Source: Chara braunii
Taxonomy: Eukaryota > Streptophyta > Charophyceae > Charales > Characeae
Length of the DNA stretch: 49,216 bases
Assembly (NCBI GenBank): GCA_003427395.1
Contig: BFEA01000232.1
Span: forward strand, 428,238-477,453
Direction: 5' to 3'
In this document: positions 10,068 through 20,265 of the stretch, one piece after another
How positions within the stretch are numbered: the stretch's first letter is position 1
Layout of the letters: each line of letters starts with the position of its first letter
Notes under the pieces: model-generated
Database searches by the model: none
What the model was told of the DNA's origin: nothing
What the model saw: the letters and a program-made list of their open reading frames with translations, nothing else
Translations under genes and position numbers: made by a program

Positions 10068-10690
10068 CAGGGTCAGCAAAGGGCAGTCCTAGATCTACCC
10101 AGCCCAGTCAGCGGTACCCAGTCCCAAGGTGCACTTTGTCCAGTCAGTGAGTACCATGTGAGACTGTGCACACCCCAGGCCTAGGGTCAAAGGGCAGACC
10201 TTTGATGATCCAAAGTTCCAAAGTATAAATAAAGAGACAACGTCAAGTCATTGATTGATTTTGCCTGTGAGTCGTGCGGAAGCGCTGTTTGAGCCTCTTG
10301 TGTATGAAGTTCTGCAGGTGCCTGAAGAGGAAGAGGGCTAAAAGGAGGAAGACACGGCCATAGCCGTTTGTTAGTAGCTAGGAGGTAGACGGCAGCCATA
10401 GCTGCCCGATAGGAGGTTAGTATGTGTGTGTGACAGTGTGTTGTGTGAGTGTGTGCGGGACATCCAGGGAGGTCCAGTGTGTGTGTGCGAACAAGTTACT
10501 TGGGGATACAATTGATTGAGTGGGAGTCGTTGTCTGGCGCAGTGGCGCCATGGCCGTTTCAAGACAAGTTTGAATCTGATTGTGTTCCTGGCTTCGTTCA
10601 TCTTTGAGCTTTGTGTGGGCGCGATACGCCAGTTGTGATCGCCATCTGTTTGCATGCATGTTGAGTCGAAGAAGACAAGTCTGATGCGGG
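10068..10690 (+). repeat. Solo-LTR-like block, plus orientation
   Basis: The block contains GGTACCCAGTCCCAAGGTGC, GGGCAGACC, a TATA box (10224-10231), ACGGCCATAGCCGT (10353-10366), GCAGCCATAGCTGC (10392-10405), a TG-rich stretch and a tail ending near GTCTGATGC. The same order is found in reverse complement at 335-900, and the downstream half at 1-272. No pol domain adjoins it, so a solo LTR or an isolated fragment is likely. Exact ends are not certain; I see no clear target duplication. Confidence 0.55.
10224..10231 (+). promoter_or_regulatory. TATA box of LTR-like block
   Basis: TATAAATA lies at the position expected for the U3/R promoter of this LTR family. The corresponding site in copy B (minus strand, near 765) is degenerate (TTTAAATCAAG). 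Transcription would start about 30 bp downstream, near 10255. Confidence 0.5.
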
Positions 10691-12042
10691 GGCTGGGGAT
10701 TGGTGGTGCAAGGCACTGCAGCCGTCTGCGGGCATTGCGGGTGTTCGTGGTGCGGCCCGTGCGTGGAGTTGTGGACCACGAAGAATGGTTCACACCGTGG
10801 CGGGGGCGGGGGCCCTGGGGGTAGGGGTCGTAGGGCAGCTAGGGCTCAATGGCTCACCACTGAAGACCACCGGAGTTGTTGGTGCGTGGGCAGCGGGTAC
10901 GGGGTACGGGTAGTTGGGGGCCTTGGGGGAAGTTGGGGCCCTTGGGGTAGGGGTCAAGACTGGCGACAGGCCAATGGGAGTGGGGGTTGTTGGTGCGGGG
11001 GTACGGGTTTGACGACGGTGGTTGGTGGTGCTGCTGGTGCGAGGGACTGGGGGTTGGTGGTGCGTGTGGTGGTGTTGCGGGGTCGGGATTAGGGGATGTA
11101 GGGGGTCACAGTCTCACACCGTTGTGGTCCACCGTGCGGGGTTGATTGGTTGCCAACTTGCCAGTAGTTGGCAACTTGGTACTGGTTGGTAGTTGACCTG
11201 TGGTAGGGGACCGTGGCGCTCATGTCTGCAACCGCTGCCACGCAAATCAAAACATGCACTGATGTTATTTGTTTATTCAAATTTATTTTAAATTTCTTTA
11301 TTGGTGCGCTAAAGATTACACTGATCACTTCATGAATCTTCGTATTAGAATATATGTTGCATGTTTTTTGTTTAATTTTTTTTTCCCTCGGCGTCTTTGG
11401 TGCATTGTATAAAGCAAGATGGGGTGTCTATTTTTTTAATCATTTTTTTAAAGCATAAATACATCCTGCGCGCCATTCCCATTGGAGTCGTTGCAAAATA
11501 TAATTACTTCGTTGAATTGTCAATCGCCAATTGACAACTCTTACAAAATCACAACATGAGTATCAATGACCGACATGGTATTTACAAACTGAATTGTAAT
11601 GAGTCTAATGACGATCAACTCATCAACACTGATGCAATGACAAATTGATAAAAAAATCAGGCTGCTCGACAATTATTTTTTTGGATTACATATTACAACA
11701 ACAAAATATGGAACAGTTTATTTGAAATTGTGAATCCAGTCAACAGATAACAAGTCGCAAGAAACAATATGAAATGTATACAGCACACCATCTGAGACAA
11801 CAAAAGTTTTCAAACACACAAGTGTCAACCGTAGACCGGATCCCAACTCGTAGTGCTCTGTCGACAAAGGGTCAGTCATGGGTTTGAGGCTCAGCCTCAA
11901 CAGGGCTAGTCATGCATCAAAGTGTCTACACTAGTCTGCAACTCTACTCTATCCAAACAATATTATACATTGATAAGCTCATCACGATTGCCTAAATCCT
12001 GGTGTCCTCAAGGCTGCACCTAAATAACTGGTAAAACCAATA

Positions 12043-12044
<2 letters not shown>
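10691..12044. other. G-rich then AT-rich, no gene
   Basis: 10700-11100 is strongly G-rich with repeated GGTTGTTGGTGCG(T/G)GG-like words, giving long artefactual frames. 11230-12000 turns AT-rich. No domain, RNA gene or terminal repeat recognised. Confidence 0.5.

Positions 12045-12123
<79 letters not shown>
12045..12123. repeat. (CT)n microsatellite, 79 bp
   Basis: Uninterrupted CT dinucleotides. A minus frame reads through as an Arg-Glu run, which is an artefact. Confidence 0.98.
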
Positions 12124-12126
<3 letters not shown>

Positions 12127-12974
12127 GGAGGCACCGCGTCCAGTCTGCACAGAAGTGACACGCCTGAGCTTGTTGATGAATGGGCGATATTTTGGCCAAT
12201 GGTGTGCCTTGCCCATGCGATCTCTGTCCACCACCCGTAATGTTAGTAGGTAATCCGAGTCCCCCCCGATCGTATGTGCCTGTAGTCTCTCTGGCGGCGA
12301 TACCGATGTTGTCATCATGGATGATAAGTACACTGCCACGTCTCTTCTCACCTGGCTCTGCCCCCTCTCTGTCGAGGCGATCGTCCATCGCTGCAGTTGT
12401 GCTAGCCCGATGCACACAATCTGATCTCTGCATGGTGCCTCTTGATGGTCCTACAGTCCTCCCTCTATCGTCCAGTGCACTGCCCTCTAGTACAATCTCC
12501 ATCCTCCAAATGTGCAGGGCCGGAAGGCCCCGGACAAGGACCCATATGCGGTGACGATCTCCTCGCACTGACCTTCTTCCTCACCCGGGAAAGACTCGCC
12601 TTCACGACCCTTGTGAATGCAACATCCGATGACTTTGTCGGCGAAGTGCTCCCATGTCGCTCCTCGTACTCTCTCATGGCGTTATGGCGAGCACCACCAA
12701 CAATCTCGATGGATCGTGTCCCCATAGACGCTACTGCTGGCCTACAACCGCTTCCAACTCCGTGTTCACCCAAGCCCTCACCTGTGGTCCGGCGGTCATA
12801 GAATGACACCATCGACAATACAACAGTCAGGGAACAAGCGCGACTAGGAGGCTCGTCGACACGCGGTGCTGCCGCTGATGACCCCGCTGTAGGCTGTTTT
12901 CTGGCCTTAGCGGTGCTCGTGTCGGTGACGCTGGTGACTCCATATCGCAGGGATAGTAGGGGGTGTCGACGCAA
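12122..12974 (-). other. Possible coding relic, unidentified
   Basis: Two overlapping minus frames (12974-12465 and 12568-12122) contain non-repetitive protein-like sequence, for example RHNAMREYEERHG followed by a basic stretch, and GSVLIIHDDNIGIAA. I do not recognise the family. A frameshift near 12500-12640 would link the two. It lies downstream of the hAT pseudogene in the same orientation, but nothing shows it belongs to it. It may be an accessory ORF of a DNA transposon or noise. Confidence 0.25.
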
Positions 12975-13696
12975 AATTGTGCCACCGATGACCCAACTAC
13001 ACGCTGCTCCCTCAGCTGGCTAGTTCCTGCGCCCGTTGATGGATGGGCAGGGGGGTGGTCAGCAGGGGGCTGCGCCACCGATGACCTTGCTAGGAGGTGC
13101 TTCTGCGCCTGAACTGTGTCCGTGGCTCCTAATAACCGTCTACGGGGGTCGTTGTGATGAGCCTGCTGACGCATGTCCAGTGGGACAATGCGCAGGGAGC
13201 CAAGGATCCGCTATGTGATGAAAAGGACTGAATGGACAATTCGAGGTCAGCGCAGCATCAACAAGCAATGTACATTCCGAACACATACAAGATGGCGCAA
13301 AATGGCACAGCGGAAGGTTTGAAGAGAAGATCTGATCTGATCTGGACTGACCCGACATCCATCACCCATCACACATGTGGGAGAGGGAGGAGGGACCGCA
13401 CACATGGAAGAAAGGTCCCTCCTGCGCACACATACATGGGGAGATACCACGGATGAGAGATGGGGGAGGGACGAGACGAGGAGGAGGGAGGCGAGGGAGT
13501 AGACCAAGATCACAATAGCGAAGTCCAAAAAAATAGTCCCTTGCCGATTGTCCAATCAATGTCTGTCCCAGAAATGTCGAATCAGATCCTGGGCAATGCG
13601 CCCAGCATAACCTCTGCGTGAATCCCTACCGATAACCTCTCATACTCTCAGATTCGAAGAAGAAGAGATAAGGAGGAGGAAGGAGGGAAAGAGAAG

Positions 13697-13761
<65 letters not shown>

Positions 13762-14499
13762 GAAGAAGAAGCCCTCCTTGCTATCTCACCTGCAGGTAGC
13801 TGTCACCGAACTGATTGTGTCCTCTGTCGTGTGCAGGTACCGCGCGGAGCCCAACTATGGCGCCAGGTAAGCTCGTCGGTGCAGGTATGGCCTCCGCCAC
13901 TCCCTATCTCCTCTACCATCTACTCCCTACTCCGCTACCCAGCGCAGCATGGCGCAGCCTCCAACCAGCAGCATGTCGCTCAGAACTGAGCGACTCGATT
14001 TGTCCCCGGCCCAGCCGCTGCCCAGCTATTTGTAGCGCTGGGCGGCTGGGCCTACCTGGTGCTGTGTGGCCTAAAACGGCCAAGGTGGTCTAGGTCCCTA
14101 CTGGACGTCCAGACCTTGCTGCTGCTGCAGCATGGCGCAGAAATGCGCCTGGCCTAAAAACGGCCTCCTACCGGTGCACCTGGCCCAAGGTGTTGTCTTG
14201 GGTCCTGCAGGACCGAAACGACGCCAGTACCTGTTGGTTTAGCGCCAAAATGCGTCTGGCCTCATTTCGGGCTTGCCTCCGGTGTACCCAGTCCCAAGGT
14301 CCGGCCTTGGGGCTGCAAGTCCGAAACAGCACCTGAACAGACAAAAATAAGACAGCACACACACACCAAAAAAACGGTAAGTAAAACTACAACCTATCTA
14401 CCTAGTGTGCTGCCTAGGGCCTGGAGGGCCGCCGTGGGCCTCCAGGGCGGGTGCTGGATGGTACGCGGCCTGGGGGCCCCTCAGCAACCGTCGGGCCCT
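12975..14499. repeat. AG microsatellite and GGCC-hairpin repeats
   Basis: (AG)n occupies about 13699-13759. Between about 14060 and 14340 a unit recurs that contains GGCCTAAAACGGCC or GGCCTAAAAACGGCC and CC.GGTG(C/T)ACC(C/T), the latter related to the GTACCCAGTCCCAAGGT word of the LTR-like blocks. A GGTCCTGCAGGACC palindrome lies near 14210. No gene recognised. Confidence 0.5.
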
Positions 14500-17425
14500 T
14501 CAAATGGGGCCCGTGTGCAGGCGCAGCATGTAACACTGCTCTGTCGACGAACCTGCCAAACCCTGCTGCATCTGATCACCGTTGTCCACCCCGTCGGCTA
14601 CGCCGCCGAACTGTTGCTCTGAATGTGACGATGGACATGGTGGTCCTGTTGCTCCGTCACCTGCGTCGCGTGCCACGAAGCCACCCTCCTGCCCGCCACC
14701 GCACAAAGGCAATCGATCTAATGTATCCGATAGACTACGTTGTGCAATGTTGCGGGGACCCTCACGACGGTGTCGTGTCACCATCTTAGTCTTACCAAGG
14801 TCAACCTCGTATGGTTTCCTTACACAGAAAACCGTGGGGGTGGTGTACACCGTCGGATGCAATATCGTATCGCCACAAAACTTGTCAAAGGCATCACTGC
14901 CTCGATCCGTGCCAATAGGCTGATGTAGTTAAGGTGGTGACACGTGGGGTAAACCGACAGATATCAAAGTGGACAAGTCGAGAAGAGAGACGAGTGTGGA
15001 GTCCATGGCCAATGACTCGCCAGCGCGCGGAAGACTGCTCGTGGGGCATGCGAGTCCGGTATGGCTGTCGGCACTCTGCTCAGGTGCAGTACTATGTGAA
15101 ACCTCCCGTTCGGGGTGATCGATGCCTATGCACGCGACAATAGTCTCCTCCATCAATGAAGGTGGTGCAGTGTCATCTACATCTGCTCCCTCGGACTCTA
15201 AACGCTGCCTTGCAATTGTCCCGTCAGCGGCGTCAGGCTGAATAACAATTGTGCTGCGAGGAGAGGTGACAATCCGTTGATGCGCCTAAATCGTGTTGCG
15301 AGGTGGGGTCATACTCTCCTGCTCCTCAAGTATCGATGGTCCTCTCATATTTGAACTCACTGCCGCTGCGTCAACTGTGGCAACAACTGATGTGAGTGCA
15401 TGCAACAACGAACTGTTCCCCTCCATTACCACATCATCTACACTGTGCCCCGTGATTTGAGGAGGAGGCACCAATGGTCCGCCCCCCTCTCACAGCCCCG
15501 GATTGATTGTGAATGACCCTATCGGGTGCAGAGTCGCGGTCTTATTTTGTGCAGGGTCATTCCCATCATCGGGGCCGACAAGCTCCTCGTGGACGTCGTC
15601 GCTGAAAGAGTCCTTAGGAACGAGAATCTGCTAAGGTGTGGGGGCGCGTGGCCGCATAATACCAGAATCCCCACCACGACGTCTGCGCACACGAGAAGCG
15701 ATCGTGTCCCATTCCTTTGGTCCACGTCTCAAGCGCTTCAGGACAGCACCCTTAACACATCCTGGACCGTCGTCGTCACCTCCATCTCCATCGTTATCCA
15801 AGGGTAAGCAATAGTCGACGTCCATGGCAGTGGTTCCGTAGTGTTCGTCTCCACGTGTCGAGCCCCTTGCATCTGCCCCTACACCGGCGTCACCATCATC
15901 AGGTCGTGTCTCGTCGTTGTGTGCTGGATCCTCGCCACCTGGTACATGTTTGTTGTACTCCTCACGTAGTCGCGTCACATCTCGTCCATCACCACGATCG
16001 TCGCCCCCTGCCCCATCATCGTCATCTCCATCCGCGTGGCAGTCGTTAGGATCAGTTTCATCTCCTGCCGCGGGCGTGCTACTCCCAAAGAAATCTTCAT
16101 CGTCACCGGACGAGTTATCATACAAGAAGTCTCTCGCGTCCAAGCGTTGTCAAGGCTTGCGTACAAGGTCGTCCACTAGCAGTTGATGACTCACGGAGCC
16201 CGTGCGCGCGATAGATCTCATGTCGCCATGCCCGCCTCATCCATGACCTCCCCGACGATCACCCCCGCAATTTCCTCGACCACGCCGCCTCCTGTCCAAC
16301 TCCTGCAGTCAACGCATGGCTCCCATGCGGGAGACGACACGCATCCTCTCTCTCGCCTACTGCAACTCCTCTTGCATCACCGTCGCATAGGCACCTCTGC
16401 CTGAGACAGCTGGTCGGTGGGCAACTCCTACTCCAAATGTTGTCAATATTGCACCCAGCTACGGGATTTGGAGTGGATGAAGCTCCAGCGGGAGCAAGTC
16501 TCTCGCAAGGTGATGTTGTGGCCCAGATATGAAGGATCCTGTCGGCGAAGAAGGCCGTGTGTGGGAACCTCTTCCGCTTTGACTCCTAGAAACTAGTTGG
16601 ATGGCTATAACTTATGGCCGCTTGATCCATGGCCACGTCGTCAAATGGTGGCTCCCTGGCATGAAACGTATCGATGGATGTGAGGAACTCCTTCTGCTGG
16701 TTCGAGCTGTCAAGGTAGCCGAACTGAACCAAAGTAGCGATCAACCCCTGTTGCATCTCGTCGTCATTTGCGAGTGCAGGGTCTCAAAACTCGGGATCCA
16801 ACATCATAGCAGCCACATGAGCCGGTTACTTGAACATGGTTCGACGACTGTCAAACACCTCAAGCACCACATCGTGCTCCTCCCAATCAAAACCAGCACA
16901 GGCAGATAAACAAGATACGATCATCTCATCGTACTAACACAAAATCTTACCTATCTGCCTCATGTCGTTGTCCACCATCTGCAACATGTTCATGATGGGA
17001 TCCAACAACCTGCACACCACTGTCATATCCTCCCACCACAGGGGAGACCAGACATGTTGTAACCTCCACAGTGTCCCTCTCGAATCTTCTTCGTCAACCA
17101 GACAGTATCTTTCCATCGATCATCAATGACTACCTGCATAAGTTGCGTCTGCATCAACACAAGTCGCCTCATCATAATGACATATGTGCCAAAGCGAGCC
17201 TCAACAAGAAGCAACAATGCGATCGTCGTGAACGCCTGCAAAACCTCGCGAGCATGACTATGGCGCTTGAAAAACTTCGTGATTAACAATGTTTGAGCAA
17301 TACGTGTCCCCACCCAGTCAATGTCGCTGTTGTCCTCAAGGATGAGGTCCATGACGTGCGCCATACAAGGAATCCAGAAGATGTGCTTGACACTCTCTTC
17401 CTTTTGGAATACCTCCATCGTGGTG
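14500..17425 (-). pseudogene. hAT transposase pseudogene, C-terminal part
   Basis: The frame from 17425 downward carries the hAT catalytic-core signature: VKHIFWIPCMAHVMDLILED, followed by a helix ending ITKFFKRHS and by EARFGTYVIMMRRL, then DDRWKD. After frameshifts near 17040-17110 it continues with SPLWWEDMTVVCRLLDPIMN and AHVAAMMLDPEF. Below 16143 the frame becomes an Asp/Gly-rich acidic domain (FLYDNSSGDDEDFF) and then a long low-complexity tail that stays in one frame, with only a few stops, down to 14500 (CVRKPYEVDLGKTKMV near 14800). The usual hAT dimerisation motif is not visible. The N-terminal half is at 22825-24480, separated by the 5.39-kb insertion. Confidence 0.75.
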
Positions 17426-18000
17426 ACGTTGTCGGGACAAATACCTTGACAAGGGTATTTGCCGGGGTTTTTCAACGTCGGACGTTGTCCGACTCTTTCG
17501 TTGGATTAAAGGACTTGATGAGACTGACGTTTGCCAAAAGTTTGTTCAGACCTGACCCATGACTGAGAAACTAAAATTTTTCGAGCTTTAGTCCAGATGC
17601 ATGTAGCGTCCGGGAGTAACGGATGTGAATGGCAATGTTTCGTTTTTGTCGAAGCCGCAGAAGAGCGTGGACATGGGAACGCTAAAGTTAGATCTGTTCT
17701 ACCTAAAATAATGTCGCGCAGCTGGTAAGCCGCGCGATTCAGAGCCTAAAAAGGCTAAAAAGAATGGACGCGTCGGGTATAGGACCGCGACGCAAAGGGA
17801 ATAGGAAGAAGTTTTTTATTTCTTGGGCCGCGGGGGTTGGCATCGAGCCAGTGGGTTGATAGGCCGATGCCGAGGTCACACGGCCAACCGAGCGTGCAGG
17901 GCCACGGGCAGGCGGGATCTGTAGAGCCGCAGGCAGACTTAGCCTGCAAGGCCACGACATGGGGGAGAAGTGATTGGCAAGCTCTTCATATAGAATAGTT

Positions 18001-18360
18001 GCTCCTATCACTATCGTGATAGGAGCTAGCCCAGTAGGATACAACACTTGACTCTTACCCGATGGATACCGGGATCGAGCCCGACTGCAAGCTTCCTACC
18101 GGGTTAGCTCCTTTTGGGACAGCCCAAGGCAGTTGGGCGCGGCCGATTTCGGCCGCGCGATCATCGATTTGATTTTAACAGACTGCGCAAGGATGACACG
18201 CATAAATCGAGAAACAGTCCAAATTTTTTTCGATCCCGATAGGGATCAAACTCAGGTTTGTATTTCAACAGACCGTGGGGGGGGGAGTGTCCACGATGTG
18301 ACCACTGATGTGGCCTTGGCTATGCCAACGGCGTTTAAGGGGAAAAAAAAAAAAAAAAAA
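18001..18360 (+). repeat. tRNA-like pol III head with poly(A): SINE candidate
   Basis: TAGCCCAGTAGG (18027-18038) matches the A-box consensus TRGCNNAGYNGG, and GATCGAGCC (18073-18081) matches the B-box GWTCRANNC; their spacing is that of a tRNA. Flanking TAGGAGC and GCTTCCTA (18020-18026, 18091-18098) can pair as an acceptor stem with one bulge, and CGGG/CCCG form a T stem. The anticodon region resembles tRNA-Lys (GACTCTTA). The sequence continues about 260 bp and ends in an A tract at 18342-18360. A perfect 11-bp hairpin (GCTCCTATCAC, 18001-18026) overlaps the head. Target duplications are not clear. Confidence 0.5.
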
Positions 18361-19047
18361 CTAACTAACTAAAGAGATGCGTCATGTGGCGCATAGAGAT
18401 GTGACAGGGACTTGCAGTCCCTGAAAAAGGAGCAAATGCCCGTTTTAAGGGCGTCAGCAGCATTTCAGGTAAGTTTTTTTTGTTTGTTTTTCTAGATTTT
18501 ATTTGAGATTTGATTTTAGATTTTTGTTTTTTTGTCTGCTCTCGTTTAAGCAGACGTTCGTTGACGAACAGACTGCTGAGCCGAGGCCCCACTAGCAAAA
18601 AGGATATGATCGAGCCCCTGAGTCTGGATGTGTTTTAGGCATAGATGCAGAAAAGCAGTTCAATCTCGATTTCCTGCACATCCCCATAACTCCGTCCAGA
18701 TCCAGGCATTCGATTCGATCCTCTTTGCTAGTGGGACCATGCCCCTGGGGGTTGGCTGCTCGTGGCTGAAAAGCCACGAGATGTGATATGATTGTTGGCT
18801 GAGGCCAACGGAAAAACAAAGTTAAAAAAAAAAAAAAAAATCTAACTAAAACAAAAGCGCCATGTGGCGCAACGAGAAGTGTAGCAGGCGCCGTCACGAA
18901 CGGGCAACCGTTTTAGAGGTAAGTTGGTTCGTTTTTTTTAGATTTTTTTTTTTCTTTTTTTGGAATTGCTTTAGATTTTTTTTGTTGTTTTCTTTTATTT
19001 TTATTTGGTAAAATCAGTACAGTGCCCGTTCGTTTTTGACGAACGGG
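18342..19047. repeat. Two diverged tandem units carrying structured hairpins
   Basis: Unit 1 (about 18342-18570) and unit 2 (about 18822-19047) share the order A tract, CTAACTAA, CATGTGGCGC hairpin, GTAAGTT, T-rich tract, and a GTTCGTT-loop hairpin. Stems differ between units but remain paired: ATGCG/CGCAT against GCGCC/GGCGC, and GTTCGT/ACGAAC against CCCGTTCGT/ACGAACGGG. Further hairpins in between are CAGGGACT/AGTCCCTG (18405-18423) and CTCGTGGCT/AGCCACGAG (18759-18780). Confidence 0.65.
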
Positions 19048-19118
19048 TTGCTACTTTATCAAAGGGTGGTCTTGTACTGGAGTTGCAAAGGACTCTCTGC
19101 TCACATACGGTCGCGATT

Positions 19119-19122
<4 letters not shown>

Positions 19123-19163
<41 letters not shown>
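19123..19163. repeat. (GA)n microsatellite
   Basis: Uninterrupted GA dinucleotides, 41 bp. Confidence 0.97.
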
Positions 19164-19165
<2 letters not shown>

Positions 19166-19575
19166 CATGAGTCGCGCGCCTGTATCAGGCGCTTGTTCAG
19201 CCCAGATACAGGTGCGGGCAGGGGGAAGAAGATCCCTACTAAGCTTGAGTCTGGTTCGCCTCTGTGAAATGACAGAGGCAAGGGAGGGTGCCTGTTCGTT
19301 TCAAACGACAGGCTGCCCCCTGCAGTAAAACGAGGAGAAGAAGAAAAAAAGAAAAAAAAAGGGGGGAGGAAAAAGGAAACAAAAGCGGCCACGTATGTGG
19401 CCGCGGTAGTGGCTAGGTGAGTGTGTGTGAGTGTGAGTGGGGCTGTCTGTTCGTTTTTTGAACAGGCCCAGGGATGGCTAGGTACAGCCATTGCCTGAAG
19501 CATGTGTCCACGGGAAGGCCAAGTACTTCAGGGCTTGAAAGACCTTGGTTCCCTTAGGGGAACATCGACGATTGT

Positions 19576-19680
19576 GGCCCTTGATCTTGAGTTTGGATCA
19601 AGGGCCCAGCCCAGCTCCATTTTTTTGGACTGTGGGCCAAGTGGTTGCCCACAGTCCTCCAGCTGGCTATAAAAGCCAGC
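19576..19680 (+). promoter_or_regulatory. Three consecutive hairpins, the last with TATAAAA in its loop
   Basis: Perfect stems: GGCCCTTGATC/GATCAAGGGCC (19576-19606, 9-nt loop), GGACTGTGGGC/GCCCACAGTCC (19627-19657, 9-nt loop), and GCTGGCT/AGCCAGC (19662-19680, loop ATAAA). TATAAAA spans 19668-19674. A CAGCCATAGC word follows about 170 bp downstream (19838), the same TATA-to-CAGCCATAGC spacing as in the LTR-like block at 10.2-10.4 kb. I infer an LTR-type promoter, orientation plus. Confidence 0.5.
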
Positions 19681-20019
19681 ATTCCACCCAGCAGCCTCAC
19701 AGTTGTGGCAGTGCTGCTGGGATGTTCACTTATGTGAATGCTGGCTAGCTGCTGCAGGAGGGGAGAGGCTGCTGGTGGAGTGGTGGTCTGTTGGGTGGAG
19801 CTGCTGGAGTTCTGCAGGGAGATGGAGTAGAGAGTGAAGCAGCCATAGCCGATGCTGAGGACATTCTACCTCAGTGGTAGGCTGGTGCTGCGCCTATGGG
19901 ATTACCCGTGGAACCACTTTGTTGAACCAAGGCTCTGGCCTAGGCTGGTTGCGGCGGTGCGGCAGGCTGAATTTCCCTTTGAGTAGGGTTATGCTGCCGA
20001 AGTGCGAACGAGTCGGCGC

Positions 20020-20265
20020 TGTATTTTTTGTGTGAGGTTGGGGAAATGTTGTTCGTTTAACGACAACATGGTTTTTATTTTGTGGGGAGGCAATATTGCT
20101 GGATTGTTGGCGCGGCGACAACAATTATTTTTGTTGGGGGAAATGTTGCCGGTTCTTGCACGGCGTCGATATTTTTTGTGTAGGGAAGTGCTGTTTGGTT
20201 GGCGGCACGTCGACGACATTCTTTTTCTGAGAGGCAGTGTGCCAGAGTTTTGCGGTACGGTGAAT
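20020..20265. repeat. About 50-bp degenerate minisatellite, five units
   Basis: Units begin near 20021, 20071, 20123, 20169 and 20218, each with a TATTTTTTGTG-like start, then a G run, GGAAATGTTG and a GGCGCGGCGACGAC-like end. Identity between units is moderate. No coding potential. Confidence 0.6.
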
